Source of the DNA: Acidobacteriota bacterium
GTDB lineage: Bacteria; Acidobacteriota; Vicinamibacteria; Vicinamibacterales; SCN-69-37
NCBI GenBank assembly: GCA_016716905.1
Contig: JADJUS010000003.1
Coordinates: 186,001-250,000, forward strand
DNA: 64,000 nucleotides
Reading direction: 5' to 3'
Shown here: positions 1-8,019 of the stretch, piece by piece
Numbering within the stretch: position 1 is the stretch's first letter
How the letters are laid out: the number at the start of each line of letters is the position of its first letter
The notes under the pieces: generated by a model
What the model was told of the DNA's origin: nothing
Databases searched by the model: none
The model's input: the letters and a program-made list of their open reading frames with translations, nothing else
Position numbers and translations under genes: made by a program

Positions 1-2
1 TT

Positions 3-95
3 GCCTTCGGCGGCGCCCAGTTGGTGATGAAGCTGCCGCGTGGATGGGTGGCGGGATCCGATTCGCGCAAGGACGGCCACGCCGCAGGACGCTAG
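3..95 (+). CDS. Gamma-glutamyltransferase, C-terminal end only (partial)
   Basis: Only the last 30 codons lie in the window; the gene enters from the left edge and ends at the TAG at 93-95. The peptide reads FGGAQLVM, then GWVAGSDSRKDGHAAG. This matches the usual tail of gamma-glutamyltransferases, where the small subunit ends in a G-G-x-Q strand and a GSD/GT-x-R-x-DG motif. The family is a periplasmic, self-cleaving N-terminal-nucleophile hydrolase that removes gamma-glutamyl groups from glutathione. The catalytic Thr is outside the window, so activity cannot be judged. The assignment rests on this short motif alone. Confidence 0.6.
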   Translation, partial: AFGGAQLVMKLPRGWVAGSDSRKDGHAAGR

Positions 96-104
96 AGTGT
101 CGGC

Positions 105-359
105 TCAGCTCTTTCGGCCGGTCATGGCACGGTAGATCGCCAGCAGCAGCACCGCGCCGACAAGCGACATGATGAAACCCGCCGCGTCAGCTTCGCCATA
201 GAACCCGAGCACCTGTCCGACCCATCGACCTAGCACCGACCCTGCAATGCCGAGGAGGATGGTGATGATGATGCCGCCCGGATCCTTGCCAGGCATCAGC
301 ATCTTCGCGATGACACCCACGACAAGCCCGAAGATGATCGTTCCGATGATTCCAAACAT
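105..359 (-). CDS. GlsB/YeaQ/YmgE-type small membrane protein
   Basis: An 84-residue, three-helix inner-membrane protein. It starts FGIIGTIIFGLVVGVIAKML, followed by the PGKDPGG loop, then two more hydrophobic stretches with the Gly-rich ILLGIAGSVLG pattern typical of the transglycosylase-associated (GlsB/YeaQ) family. Members are linked to envelope and general stress, but their biochemical role is unknown. The frame could begin six codons earlier at 377. I chose the ATG at 359 because the family normally starts there and a purine-rich AGGTGGGG lies just upstream. It is a single gene, tail-to-tail with the partial gene to its left. Confidence 0.85.
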   Translation of the reverse strand: MFGIIGTIIFGLVVGVIAKMLMPGKDPGGIIITILLGIAGSVLGRWVGQVLGFYGEADAAGFIMSLVGAVLLLAIYRAMTGRKS

Positions 360-481
360 GATCCCCACCTGTTCCATGGGCGTGCCCGGGATGGGACAGT
401 CGCCCAGCGAACCTTATCGCAAAGCCAGCGTCACGGGTGTCTCATTCAGAACGGCGGATTGTTGTAGCCTAGTGGCCGATC

Positions 482-1843
482 ATGGCCACCTATGACGTGA
501 CGCGCTTCCGCGCGTCGCACAACAGCTATTCGGGACATGAGCGCGGCTCACTCGAGGCGCAACTCGACGCCGGCGTCCGGTGCGTGGAACTCGACTTCCA
601 TGACAACGGATTCAAGGAACTGAAGGACTACCGGATCGGGCACCTCAAAGGGGGCGCTGAAGTTGAGCACGTGCCTCCCAATCCACCCGATACCCTCCTG
701 ACGTCCTGGCTTCGGGTCGTGGCCGCGTGGTCGGCCGCGCATCCTGGACACGATCCGCTCACGATCGTCCTTGATTCGAAAGACGACCTGACGAACAACG
801 CGCTTGGGGATCTCGCCGACTTCAACGGCCGCCTCGAGGAAGTGTTCGGCGCCAGCCTGTTCACTCGCGAGGAGTTTGACGGGCTCGGCGGCTGGCCGGA
901 CGTCGAGGACATGCGCGATCGTGTCCTGGGTGTGTTGTCAGGGAACGGTGCCACGCGAATGGCGTATCGCTGGGCCTTCGGCACGTCGCCAGTGGTGAGC
1001 GGGAACACTGCCGGTGGCCTCGTGCTGGCCTATCGATCCCCCTCGGGTGAACTCAACTGCTGGACCGGCAGTGTGGATGGCGCCGCTGGCGTCGTCGTGT
1101 GGCGCCGCAAAGGGACCCTGGCAGTCAGTGATGTGGATCTCGCCGAGCCGGCGCTGGTGATCAACAACGACGGGTGGGTGGTGGCGGTGTATCGCTTCGG
1201 TCCGCGCGCGGGTCCGCACGCCCACGGTGTGAGGTTGGGTTGCAAGGTCGGCACGTTGCAGGCCGACGGCCGGATTACGTGGTCAAAGATGCGTATCATC
1301 CAGTCCGTGATCGAGGGCATGGCGCCGAGCCTGAAGATCGATGGCGACAAGCTCGAGCTGACCTATACGGCGACTGACGGTACCGGTCGGCAGATCCTTG
1401 CCGGTACGCTCGATCGGCAGAAAAGACAGGTGACATGGAGACACAAGGCAAAAACGACAGTGCCGCAGTCTCCTGCCGACACGACGTTCTGCGCGTCGCG
1501 GGTTGTGCATGCCTCGATCGACGCGTTGGGGGCTGTCGGCTGCAGGGTGGATGGTGGGCCCTGGGAGCCGGCGCGGTTCCAGCAGGTGGTGTTTGTTGAA
1601 CGCCAGAAGGGCGAGGACCCGAAGGACTTTCGCGACGCGCGGTTCTTCGCCGCCGGTGCGTCCAATCGCGCCGACATCGCGCAAGCGAAGAGCGAGGGCC
1701 TGGTGACACGCGCCTGGGGGTTCGCGGTACCCGACTCCCTGGACCCGCCGGCGTCGCCCCCGGAAAACTTTCCGGCGACCGACACGCCGCACGACGAGTG
1801 GTACCAGGAATACCTCGACGATGCGGATATGATGCGCCCATGA
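482..1843 (+). CDS. PI-PLC-like TIM-barrel phosphodiesterase
   Basis: 453 residues. The N-terminal part has hallmarks of phosphatidylinositol-specific phospholipase C-like barrels: RASHNSYSG (catalytic-type His13), VELDFHD (35-41), RIGHLKGG (second His54) and TIVLDSKD. In this superfamily two His residues carry out acid-base cleavage of a phosphodiester. A middle section (about 170-330) resembles a beta-propeller or lectin-like module, and the barrel probably resumes in the last 100 residues (FRDARFFAAGASNRADI). No signal peptide is visible, so it is either cytosolic or exported by another route. Its last four bases overlap the start of the cupin gene (ATGA), so the two are probably co-translated. 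The substrate is unknown. Confidence 0.7.
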   Translation: MATYDVTRFRASHNSYSGHERGSLEAQLDAGVRCVELDFHDNGFKELKDYRIGHLKGGAEVEHVPPNPPDTLLTSWLRVVAAWSAAHPGHDPLTIVLDSKDDLTNNALGDLADFNGRLEEVFGASLFTREEFDGLGGWPDVEDMRDRVLGVLSGNGATRMAYRWAFGTSPVVSGNTAGGLVLAYRSPSGELNCWTGSVDGAAGVVVWRRKGTLAVSDVDLAEPALVINNDGWVVAVYRFGPRAGPHAHGVRLGCKVGTLQADGRITWSKMRIIQSVIEGMAPSLKIDGDKLELTYTATDGTGRQILAGTLDRQKRQVTWRHKAKTTVPQSPADTTFCASRVVHASIDALGAVGCRVDGGPWEPARFQQVVFVERQKGEDPKDFRDARFFAAGASNRADIAQAKSEGLVTRAWGFAVPDSLDPPASPPENFPATDTPHDEWYQEYLDDADMMRP

Positions 1844-2244
1844 ACACACGTCACAAGTGCATTTTCCTCGCCCTCGCCATCATCGTCGCCGTCGGCACTG
1901 GCGGCGGCGCAGCCGCGCAACAGGCGGGGTTCACGCGCACGATGCTGCTGGACCAGGATCTGTCCATCAGGGGCCAGCACGTGGTGCAGGCGCGCGCCGA
2001 GTTTCAAGCTGGTGTGGGATCCGGCCGGCACACCCATCCCGGCGAGGAAATCGCCTACGTCCTCGAAGGGCAGGTGGAGGTTGTGATCGACGGCAAGCCG
2101 GCAATCACGGTGAAGGCCGGCGAGCCGTTTTTTATTCCCGCGGGCCTGGTGCACGAAGGGCGCAATACCGGCACAGCGGTCGCCAAAGTGCTGGCGACCT
2201 ACGTCGTGGAAAAGGGGAAGCCCGTCTCAACGCCGGCGAAGTAG
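1840..2244 (+). CDS. Exported single-domain cupin protein
   Basis: 134 residues. A signal peptide (KCIFLALAIIVAVGTGGGAA, cleavage near AAAQ) is followed by one cupin barrel. Cupin motif 1 is visible as GRHTHPGEEIAYVLEGQVEV (His, His and Glu metal ligands), and motif 2 as PAGLVHEGRNTG with a further His. Such small periplasmic cupins are often annotated as quercetin-dioxygenase-like, but the substrate cannot be read from sequence. The ATG at 1840 overlaps the preceding stop, implying translational coupling with the phosphodiesterase. A longer frame starting at 1798 would place 14 extra residues before the signal peptide and is unlikely. The 3' end overlaps the convergent SecA-like gene by 18 bp. 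Confidence 0.85.
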   Translation: MNTRHKCIFLALAIIVAVGTGGGAAAQQAGFTRTMLLDQDLSIRGQHVVQARAEFQAGVGSGRHTHPGEEIAYVLEGQVEVVIDGKPAITVKAGEPFFIPAGLVHEGRNTGTAVAKVLATYVVEKGKPVSTPAK

Positions 2245-4308
2245 CTTGCGCATGATTCGCTGCGTCAGTGGACCAAAGGGCTCGTCGCTGGTCAGGTAGG
2301 TCCATGTGGCCCCGCGCTGACGCGCCTTGCCATCGCCAGAGCCGGATGCCGCCACGCGCGCCTCGACTTCTTCGTCGATGGACGCCGTCATTCGTTCGAA
2401 CATGTCGTGAATGGCCCTGATGTACGACGCGTGTGGATTTGTGCCGGCGTACGACAGCCACGTCGTGCCTGAACGCATCTCAGCCGTCGCAGCAAGATAG
2501 TCGGACCAGAGTTCGTCGAGGGTTTCCAGTGTGACGTCGCGGGTCGTGGCCGCGCCATCTGTCAGTACCGCTTCGCGGCGCTCACGCATGGCCAGCCGTT
2601 GCGCCTCAATGACCCGCTCGTACTTCTGCAGGAAGAGACGGGCATCGAGGTTGCGGCCCTCGGCCATCCGCTGCAGTTGGTCGACGCCTGCGGCGGCATC
2701 GCCGTCGGCATGGTTGATGAACAGCGCGTCCTGCCGCGACACGAAGAACTGGGAGCTGCCTGGATCCCCTTGCCGGCCCGCGCGTCCGCGCAACTGGTGG
2801 TCGATCCGGCGGCTGTGGTACCGGCTGGTGCCGATGATGTGCAGGCCGCCGAGTGTCGCCACACCTTCGCCCAGAACGATGTCCACGCCGCGGCCTGCCA
2901 TGTTGGTGGAAATGGTGACGGTGCCGCGTGCACCCGCGCGGGCGATGATGGCGGCTTCCTGCGCCTCATAGCGCGCGTTCAGGACGTGGTGCGGGATGTC
3001 GGTCAGCCGCCGGCTCAGTTGCTCTGATTCCTCCACGCTTGCCGTGCCCACAAGGACAGGCCGGCCCGCGCCATGCATCGCGCGAATCTCGTCGATCACC
3101 GCCGCGTCCTTCTCGGCTCGTGTAGAGAACAGACGGTCCGCGTGATCGATGCGAATCATCGGACGATGCGTCGGAATCGGAATGACGCTGAGGCCGTAGA
3201 CGTCGTGAAGCTCCTGCGCCTGTGTGACGGCGGTGCCCGTCATCCCGCACACGCGTGCGTACAGCGCCACGAGGTGTTCGACCGTCACCGACCCAAGCAC
3301 CCGACCCTGCGCCCGCAGGCCAACGCCTTCTTTACACTCCAGGGCTGTTTGCAGGCCTGCCGGCCAGCGTCGGTCCGAGACGATACGGCCCTTGATTTCG
3401 TCCACCGACAACACGGCGTCGTCGTTCACCACGTAGTCCACGTCTCTGCGGAGCAGCACGTGTGCATGTAGGGCATCCTGCACGGCCGTGTGGGCCACAA
3501 GATGACCCGCGTCGAACAGGTTGCTGATGCCCATCGTTCGTTCGACGTGTTCGACGCCAGTGGACGTCAGCACGACGTTGGCGCCGGCGTGTTCGACGGT
3601 GTAGTCGCGGCCCGCGCGCAGGCCACGGACGGCCAGGTCTGACGCGATCGGCAGGTCCGAGACATCGGACGAGCCGCCGGCGATCACGAGCGGAATGCGC
3701 GCCTCGTCGATCAGGATCGAATCGGCTTCGTCAATGACGACGGCCACGTTCGACAACGTCCGATGCACCTGTTCATCGGCGTGGTACGCCAGTCCGTCGC
3801 GCAGATAGTCGAAGCCCACTTCGTTGGCTGTGGCGTACGTGACGTCTGCGCGGTAGGCCGCGCGCCTTTCGGCTGCAGACATTCCCTGGCTAATGGACGC
3901 GACCGACAGCCCCATCCGTTCGTAGATCCGGCGCATCCAGCTGGCATCGCGGCGGGCGAGATATTCGTTCGCGGTCAGCACGTGCACGCCCTGATGCGTG
4001 CGCGCCAGCCAGACGATGGCCGGCACTGCGGCCAGGGTTTTGCCTTCACCTGTCTGCATCTCCACGACGTGGCCTGCGGTCAGTTCGACGGCGGCCTGCA
4101 GTTGCTCGTCGTGCATCTCGAGTTGCAGCACGCGGGCTGCCGTCACTGCAGTGACAGCGATCACCTCAGGCAGCGTGGCGGCTCGCATGGCCGCTGCCGA
4201 CAACTCGTCATCGGACTTGCCCTGGAGAGCGGCGCGAAGGGCATTAATCTGCGGAACCAGCGGAGCGGGCAACGGCCCGCGCGAAAACCAGGAACGCCAT
4301 AGGCGCAT
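2227..4308 (-). CDS. Short SecA-like translocase ATPase (accessory SecA)
   Basis: 693 residues with clear SecA architecture. The Walker A motif MQTGEGKT is at 84-91. The DEAD-box segment VIDEADSILIDEARIPLV begins near 191. A preprotein cross-linking domain follows (about 215-340). NBD2 carries TSVEESEQLS, STNMAGRGVDIVLGEG and QLRGRAGRQGDPGSSQFFVS. SecA drives unfolded preproteins through SecYEG. This protein is about 200 residues shorter than housekeeping SecA (about 830-950) and lacks the Cys-rich zinc-binding tail. That suggests a SecA2-type paralogue rather than the essential copy, although only the rest of the genome can settle this. The Shine-Dalgarno sequence GAGGAGG is very strong (4314-4320). 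A small signal-peptide ORF ends 57 bp upstream and may regulate it. Confidence 0.88.
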   Translation of the reverse strand: MRLWRSWFSRGPLPAPLVPQINALRAALQGKSDDELSAAAMRAATLPEVIAVTAVTAARVLQLEMHDEQLQAAVELTAGHVVEMQTGEGKTLAAVPAIVWLARTHQGVHVLTANEYLARRDASWMRRIYERMGLSVASISQGMSAAERRAAYRADVTYATANEVGFDYLRDGLAYHADEQVHRTLSNVAVVIDEADSILIDEARIPLVIAGGSSDVSDLPIASDLAVRGLRAGRDYTVEHAGANVVLTSTGVEHVERTMGISNLFDAGHLVAHTAVQDALHAHVLLRRDVDYVVNDDAVLSVDEIKGRIVSDRRWPAGLQTALECKEGVGLRAQGRVLGSVTVEHLVALYARVCGMTGTAVTQAQELHDVYGLSVIPIPTHRPMIRIDHADRLFSTRAEKDAAVIDEIRAMHGAGRPVLVGTASVEESEQLSRRLTDIPHHVLNARYEAQEAAIIARAGARGTVTISTNMAGRGVDIVLGEGVATLGGLHIIGTSRYHSRRIDHQLRGRAGRQGDPGSSQFFVSRQDALFINHADGDAAAGVDQLQRMAEGRNLDARLFLQKYERVIEAQRLAMRERREAVLTDGAATTRDVTLETLDELWSDYLAATAEMRSGTTWLSYAGTNPHASYIRAIHDMFERMTASIDEEVEARVAASGSGDGKARQRGATWTYLTSDEPFGPLTQRIMRKLLRRR

Positions 4309-4314
4309 GGAAAC

Positions 4315-4390
4315 CTCCTCACAATGCGAAACACGGGTGGCGCCGAAGTCACCACGACTGCGGCGTTAACGGATGCGTGTGCGTGAGGAG
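4315..4390 (-). promoter_or_regulatory. Possible SD/anti-SD RNA switch upstream of the SecA-like gene
   Basis: In the minus-strand transcript, CTCCTCAC (4383-4390) lies inside the last codons of the small upstream ORF. It is an exact complement of GTGAGGAG (4315-4322), which contains most of the SecA-like gene's ribosome-binding site. Pairing would hide the site. A small hairpin (GTGG...CCAC, 4337-4355) lies in the loop between them. A ribosome halted at the Arg-Pro-Pro-Pro codons just upstream would cover the anti-SD strand and free the site. The complementarity is visible in the sequence; the regulatory role is inferred. Confidence 0.5.
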
Positions 4391-4659
4391 AGAGGGGGAG
4401 GGCGCTGAAACAGTGAATGCCGGAGAGGCGCGTCTACGGCCCTGGGCCTGGAGACGGCCGTGCGCAACGGCTGAGTCGGTTCGGTGACGACGTGCCGCGG
4501 GGCAGGGGTGACCTGCGCCGGCGCGACGCGCGCGTCGCCGGCGGCCCAGGCGATCGACATCTCGGCGCGCGAACACGCCCGCGACGGTGCCACCGTGGCG
4601 CCCGCGAGCGCCAACACAACGACGAGCAGTGACCCGAGATGAGCCCGGCGCAGGGGCAT
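4366..4659 (-). CDS. Small exported leader, candidate SecM-like secretion monitor
   Basis: 97 codons, ending 57 bp before the SecA-like start. The N-terminus is a signal-peptide-like segment (PLRRAHLG, then LLVVVLALAGATVA). The rest is low-complexity and Ala/Pro/Arg-rich, without a recognisable domain. The C-terminus reads FQRPPPLSSRTRIR. An Arg-Pro-Pro-Pro run near the end of a short exported ORF just upstream of a Sec gene recalls translation-arrest regulators such as SecM and the RAPP/RAPG peptides. Its last codons also contain a perfect complement of the downstream ribosome-binding site. No strong RBS precedes the ATG. The frame runs further upstream, but that part is antisense to the diguanylate cyclase. 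It could instead be a chance small ORF. Confidence 0.55.
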   Translation of the reverse strand: MPLRRAHLGSLLVVVLALAGATVAPSRACSRAEMSIAWAAGDARVAPAQVTPAPRHVVTEPTQPLRTAVSRPRAVDAPLRHSLFQRPPPLSSRTRIR

Positions 4660-4709
4660 GGGCGGAGAGTATGTCACAGGCGCGGCCCCACTTGCTCCGA
4701 GCCTCCCAG

Positions 4710-4774
4710 CCTCCGTGTGATCCGTCGTGCCCACAGGTCTCAGAGTCTCCCTGCCTCGCTGTGATCTGTCGTGA
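4710..4774 (+). repeat. Two degenerate copies of a dispersed intergenic tag (GTGATCCGTCGT)
   Basis: CCTCCGTGTGATCCGTCGTG (4710-4729) is followed by the looser CCTCGCTGTGATCTGTCGTG (4754-4773). The core GTGATCCGTCGT recurs at about 14884-14896 and 51151-51162, always in intergenic DNA just before a plus-strand gene. It has no coding potential and no obvious stem-loop. The second copy supplies the GTG used here as start of the diguanylate cyclase. Confidence 0.6.
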
Positions 4775-6039
4775 TACCTGAAGTAGTAGACTCCCTCACA
4801 CAGGCGTTGGCACTCTTGAACGATCACTGGCAGTACTTCCGTCACCAGACGACAGCTGCGGTGAGCGCGGCGGGCGATTATGCCGAGTCGCTCCAGCGCC
4901 ACCTGGAGCGGGGTTTTCGCTCGATGCGTTTCGATCCGTCGCTGGAGGCCGCGTACCGCGACGAACAATTTCACGACAGCCTGGCGTTCCTCCGAATCAA
5001 CCTCGTGATGTTGATGGCCCTGGTCTTTGCCATCGTCCAGGTGGACCGCGTCGTCATTCCCGAGTTCAGCGAGGCGGTGCCCGGTGTCGCGCGTTTGGGC
5101 GTGATGGTGCCGATTCTCGCCGTCGGTTTTGTGCTCACGTTCGGGCGCCGGGCATCGTTCTGGTATCCGCGCGTCATGACTCCGCTGATGACGGCGGGTC
5201 TGATGGGGATCGCCTGGATAGGCCTGTTGGCGTGGGCGCTCCCCGAGGATCGAGTGTTCGTGCGCCTCATCATTGCGACAATCGCTGTCTATTTCATCCT
5301 GGGCCTCCGGTTTCGGCTGGCCCTGGCTGCCAATTTGATCTCCATCGTGTTCTACGTGGGCGCGGCGAGGTGGTTTGGGATGCCCACGATGGTCATGGCC
5401 CAATTCCTGGCCATGCTGTTGTTGGCGAGCGTGATTTGCGCGGCCGGCGCGTACAACCTCGAACACGCGCGCCGCATGGCCTGGCTCGAAGGACAGCTGC
5501 TGTCGGAAATTGCGCTTCGCGACGGACTGACCGGGATCAGCAACCGGCGCCGGCTCGATCAGCACTTGCAGCAAATCTGGCAGCATGGCCAGCGTGAACG
5601 CAAGCCAGTGGCCGTGTTGTTGGCCGACATCGATTGTTTCAAGGCGTACAACGACCACTATGGCCATCAGGCCGGCGACGAGGCGCTGAAGGCCGTGGCC
5701 TCGGTGCACGCGCGCTTCGGGCAGCGGGCACTGGATATGGTGGCGCGGTTTGGCGGGGAAGAGTTCGCGGTCGTTCTGTTCGATACGGGCCCCAGCGAAG
5801 CGCTGAGGGTCGGTGAGGAAATCAGGCAACAGGTGCGCGCCCTCAATCTCGCACACGCCGGGTCTGCCGTCACACCCGTGCTGACGGTCAGCGTCGGCAT
5901 TGCGAGTATGGTGCCATCGGCGAAACGCGATTGCGGCGTCCTGCTGCAGGCGGCCGATCAGGCGCTGTACTCAGCCAAGGACGCCGGGCGCGACCGGGCG
6001 CGCCTGCTTGATGTCGACCCCGACGCTACGACACGCTGA
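4771..6039 (+). CDS. Membrane diguanylate cyclase (GGDEF domain)
   Basis: 422 residues. After about 75 soluble residues come roughly six hydrophobic segments (75-225) forming a membrane sensor module. A GGDEF domain follows (about 245-415) with DGLTGISNRR, LADIDCFKAYND, and the active-site motif GGEEF at 328-332. It makes cyclic di-GMP from two GTP. RALD (319-322), exactly five residues before GGEEF, is an intact inhibitory I-site, so product feedback inhibition is expected. The start is uncertain: GTG at 4771 lies inside a dispersed repeat, no RBS is visible, and TTG codons follow at 4807 and 4816. It is convergent with, and overlaps by 14 bp, the TIG-domain gene. Confidence 0.9.
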   Translation: MIPEVVDSLTQALALLNDHWQYFRHQTTAAVSAAGDYAESLQRHLERGFRSMRFDPSLEAAYRDEQFHDSLAFLRINLVMLMALVFAIVQVDRVVIPEFSEAVPGVARLGVMVPILAVGFVLTFGRRASFWYPRVMTPLMTAGLMGIAWIGLLAWALPEDRVFVRLIIATIAVYFILGLRFRLALAANLISIVFYVGAARWFGMPTMVMAQFLAMLLLASVICAAGAYNLEHARRMAWLEGQLLSEIALRDGLTGISNRRRLDQHLQQIWQHGQRERKPVAVLLADIDCFKAYNDHYGHQAGDEALKAVASVHARFGQRALDMVARFGGEEFAVVLFDTGPSEALRVGEEIRQQVRALNLAHAGSAVTPVLTVSVGIASMVPSAKRDCGVLLQAADQALYSAKDAGRDRARLLDVDPDATTR

Positions 6040-6676
6040 CGGTCACGGTATTCGACGATTGACCGGGCGGATTGATGATGGCCAGCGTGTACTCGCCTGA
6101 GACGTCGAAGACAAAACTCAGCTTCACCAGCGTCGGCGTCGACGCGTCAAGCGCTGTGCCTTTGACAACGGTGACCGTGCCTGTCGGGTCGGTCACGGCC
6201 ACAGTCAGCCCCGGCGCGAACTGGCTGCCACTGAGTGTTACCGCCTGGGCGACAGTACCCTTGGTCAGGCGGTCGGGAGAGACCCGATCGATCGTCGGCC
6301 GCGACTGCGGCACTGGAGGTTCGGGCTGGCCGGCAGGACCGACGTTGACCTTGAGGGGGAACGGATCGGACACACCACCGTCGGTGTTTCTGACCAGGAG
6401 CATCGCCGCGCCAGGTTGCGCCAGCACCACGGCAATCTCAAACGTGGTGTTCCGTTGTCCCTGCACTGCCGCGCCAGAGTAGGTTTCCGTATTCCCCTGT
6501 GACATGACCTCGACGATCAGGCCCGGGGCAAACCCCGTCCCCGTCACTTTCAGTGTCTGAGGCTTCGGGCTCGTGAACAGGGGCGACGGCGCCACGGCGG
6601 TGACGCGCGGAGTCTCAACGGCTCCGATGACGCCCGCCAGGATCACACATGCGAGAGCGGTTGGAAGTGTGCGCAT
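6026..6676 (-). CDS. Exported protein with two IPT/TIG-like domains
   Basis: 216 residues. A signal peptide (LPTALACVILAGVIGAVE) is followed by two immunoglobulin-like IPT/TIG repeats. The first covers about 25-112 (VTAVAPSPLFTSPKPQTLKV, then TGTGFAPGL). The second covers about 128-216 (IDRVSPDRLTKGT, then LSGSQFAPGLTVAV). Pro-rich linker PEPPVPQSRP separates them. TIG folds usually act as spacers or binding modules in surface and periplasmic proteins. No enzymatic domain is attached, and none can be assigned. It probably stands alone or precedes nothing on this strand, since its 3' end abuts the convergent cyclase gene. Confidence 0.75.
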   Translation of the reverse strand: MRTLPTALACVILAGVIGAVETPRVTAVAPSPLFTSPKPQTLKVTGTGFAPGLIVEVMSQGNTETYSGAAVQGQRNTTFEIAVVLAQPGAAMLLVRNTDGGVSDPFPLKVNVGPAGQPEPPVPQSRPTIDRVSPDRLTKGTVAQAVTLSGSQFAPGLTVAVTDPTGTVTVVKGTALDASTPTLVKLSFVFDVSGEYTLAIINPPGQSSNTVTVSVS

Positions 6677-6754
6677 AGGTCCACCCTATGCCCCGGGGCG
6701 CCTGCCGGCTGTACGGAAAGGCACACCACTTCTCTCAGTCGCCACCCAGGGCGT

Positions 6755-7735
6755 TCAGCGCACCACTGGCGACGCGGTCCAGAACAGCAGCGACCGGAAG
6801 CCCTGCTGAAGGAAGCCGCCGCTGAACGACTCGAGGCCGCCAAGGCCGTCTGCCGGATTGCGTAGCTCGGCCACCTCTGTGAACCCCGCCGCGCTCACCG
6901 AATAGGCACGCAGGCGAATGCGCGGCTGGCCGGGCTGATCGATTTGCGACACCACAAGCAGGCGCCGCTCCGGGTCAAAGGCAATGCGGGCGCCTGTGGC
7001 GGTGGTGAGTCGCGCGACGACCGTCGCCGTTGGGATGTCGATCGCCACGAGGTGCTTGTCGTATGTGGCAAACAGATACTGTCCCGACGGGTCGGCATCA
7101 AGATACGCCGGTGTCACGAGCGGACCTTTCACCGGCCAGGGCGCCAGCGTGTGTGTGGCCGCATCGATCACGTAGAGGCCCGACTTGTCGGCGACCGAGA
7201 AAAACACCTTGCCAGGGACAGCCTCGAGCATGGTGGCATACCAGCCGGGCAACTCAATCACCGGTCCGCGCTCGCCGTTGTCGGTGTCGTAGACGACGAT
7301 GCCCGATTCGCGGGTGGCGACATACATCTGCTTTCGCGTGGGCTCGTAGGCCAGCCGCGCGGTGCGCCATTGACGGCCGGCCAGTGTGCGCGCCGGCTCG
7401 TTGGTGCGCAGGTTCACATAGCCGAGTTCGTCCAGGGTGGTGTAGAACAGCCGGCCAGAGTCAGGTGCCACCTCGATGGTGTCAATGCGCTTGCGCAGCA
7501 GTGGTCCCTTGATGCGCGGGTCGCTTTCCCGCAGGTCGACCCAGAACACACCCTCGCGCGATCCGGCATACATGCGCCGATCGACCGGGTCGAAGGCGAA
7601 GCTGGAGAAGCCCTGTCCGTCCACGATGGCAGGCACACGAGCGACCTGCGAATAGGGAGGCGTATCGGCGCCGCCTTGCACGGCGACGGTCGCGAGCAGC
7701 GTGACGCCAAGTCGAACCAAGAGGACGCGCATCAT
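6755..7735 (-). CDS. Exported beta-propeller (YncE/SMP-30-like) protein
   Basis: About 326 residues. A signal peptide (RVLLVRLGVTLLATVAVQGG) is followed by repeated four-stranded units. Examples are FAFDPVDRRMYAGSREGVFW, LFYTTLDELGYVNLRTN, MYVATRESGIVVYDTDNG, VFFSVADKSGLYVIDAATH, LFATYDKHLVAIDIPTATVV and IAFDPERRLLVVSQ. This pattern fits a six- or seven-bladed propeller of the YncE/SMP-30 type. No active-site residues are recognisable, so its role is open. The start at 7735 was preferred because AAGGTG precedes it. ATGs at 7744 and 7732 are alternatives. Confidence 0.7.
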   Translation of the reverse strand: MMRVLLVRLGVTLLATVAVQGGADTPPYSQVARVPAIVDGQGFSSFAFDPVDRRMYAGSREGVFWVDLRESDPRIKGPLLRKRIDTIEVAPDSGRLFYTTLDELGYVNLRTNEPARTLAGRQWRTARLAYEPTRKQMYVATRESGIVVYDTDNGERGPVIELPGWYATMLEAVPGKVFFSVADKSGLYVIDAATHTLAPWPVKGPLVTPAYLDADPSGQYLFATYDKHLVAIDIPTATVVARLTTATGARIAFDPERRLLVVSQIDQPGQPRIRLRAYSVSAAGFTEVAELRNPADGLGGLESFSGGFLQQGFRSLLFWTASPVVR

Positions 7736-8019
7736 GGTGAGCACCTTATCCGTTCCGACGGTGGCAAATGGCTGGCAGCTCCATTATCACCGGACCCAAT
7801 TGGTGAGTCCAGCCAGAGTGGGCGGCGTATCCAAGAGTTCGAATGTCGGCTCGTCCCGCCTGATGGATTGATCACTCGGGCCCCATCCTCGTCCCTCGCA
7901 CACAGGGCTCGTCCCGCTCGGGTGCGACGCCACCGTCTGCGGTGCCGGGCACACCCCTTGCACTCCCCTGAGGAGCCGGCCGCAATGCCGCGTGCTGGCG
8001 CAGTGACGAGGACGCATCG

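Noticed and set aside
4366..5856. 496-codon minus-strand frame covering the small leader ORF and most of the diguanylate cyclase
   Set aside because: Everything beyond 4659 is antisense to the clear GGDEF gene and has the His/Arg/Gln-rich composition of a shadow frame. Only the last 97 codons, starting with a signal-like segment, were kept.
7736..8019. RNA gene or short ORF in the gap before cytochrome c
   Set aside because: No cloverleaf, signal peptide or coding pattern was convincing. Frames there look like shadows.
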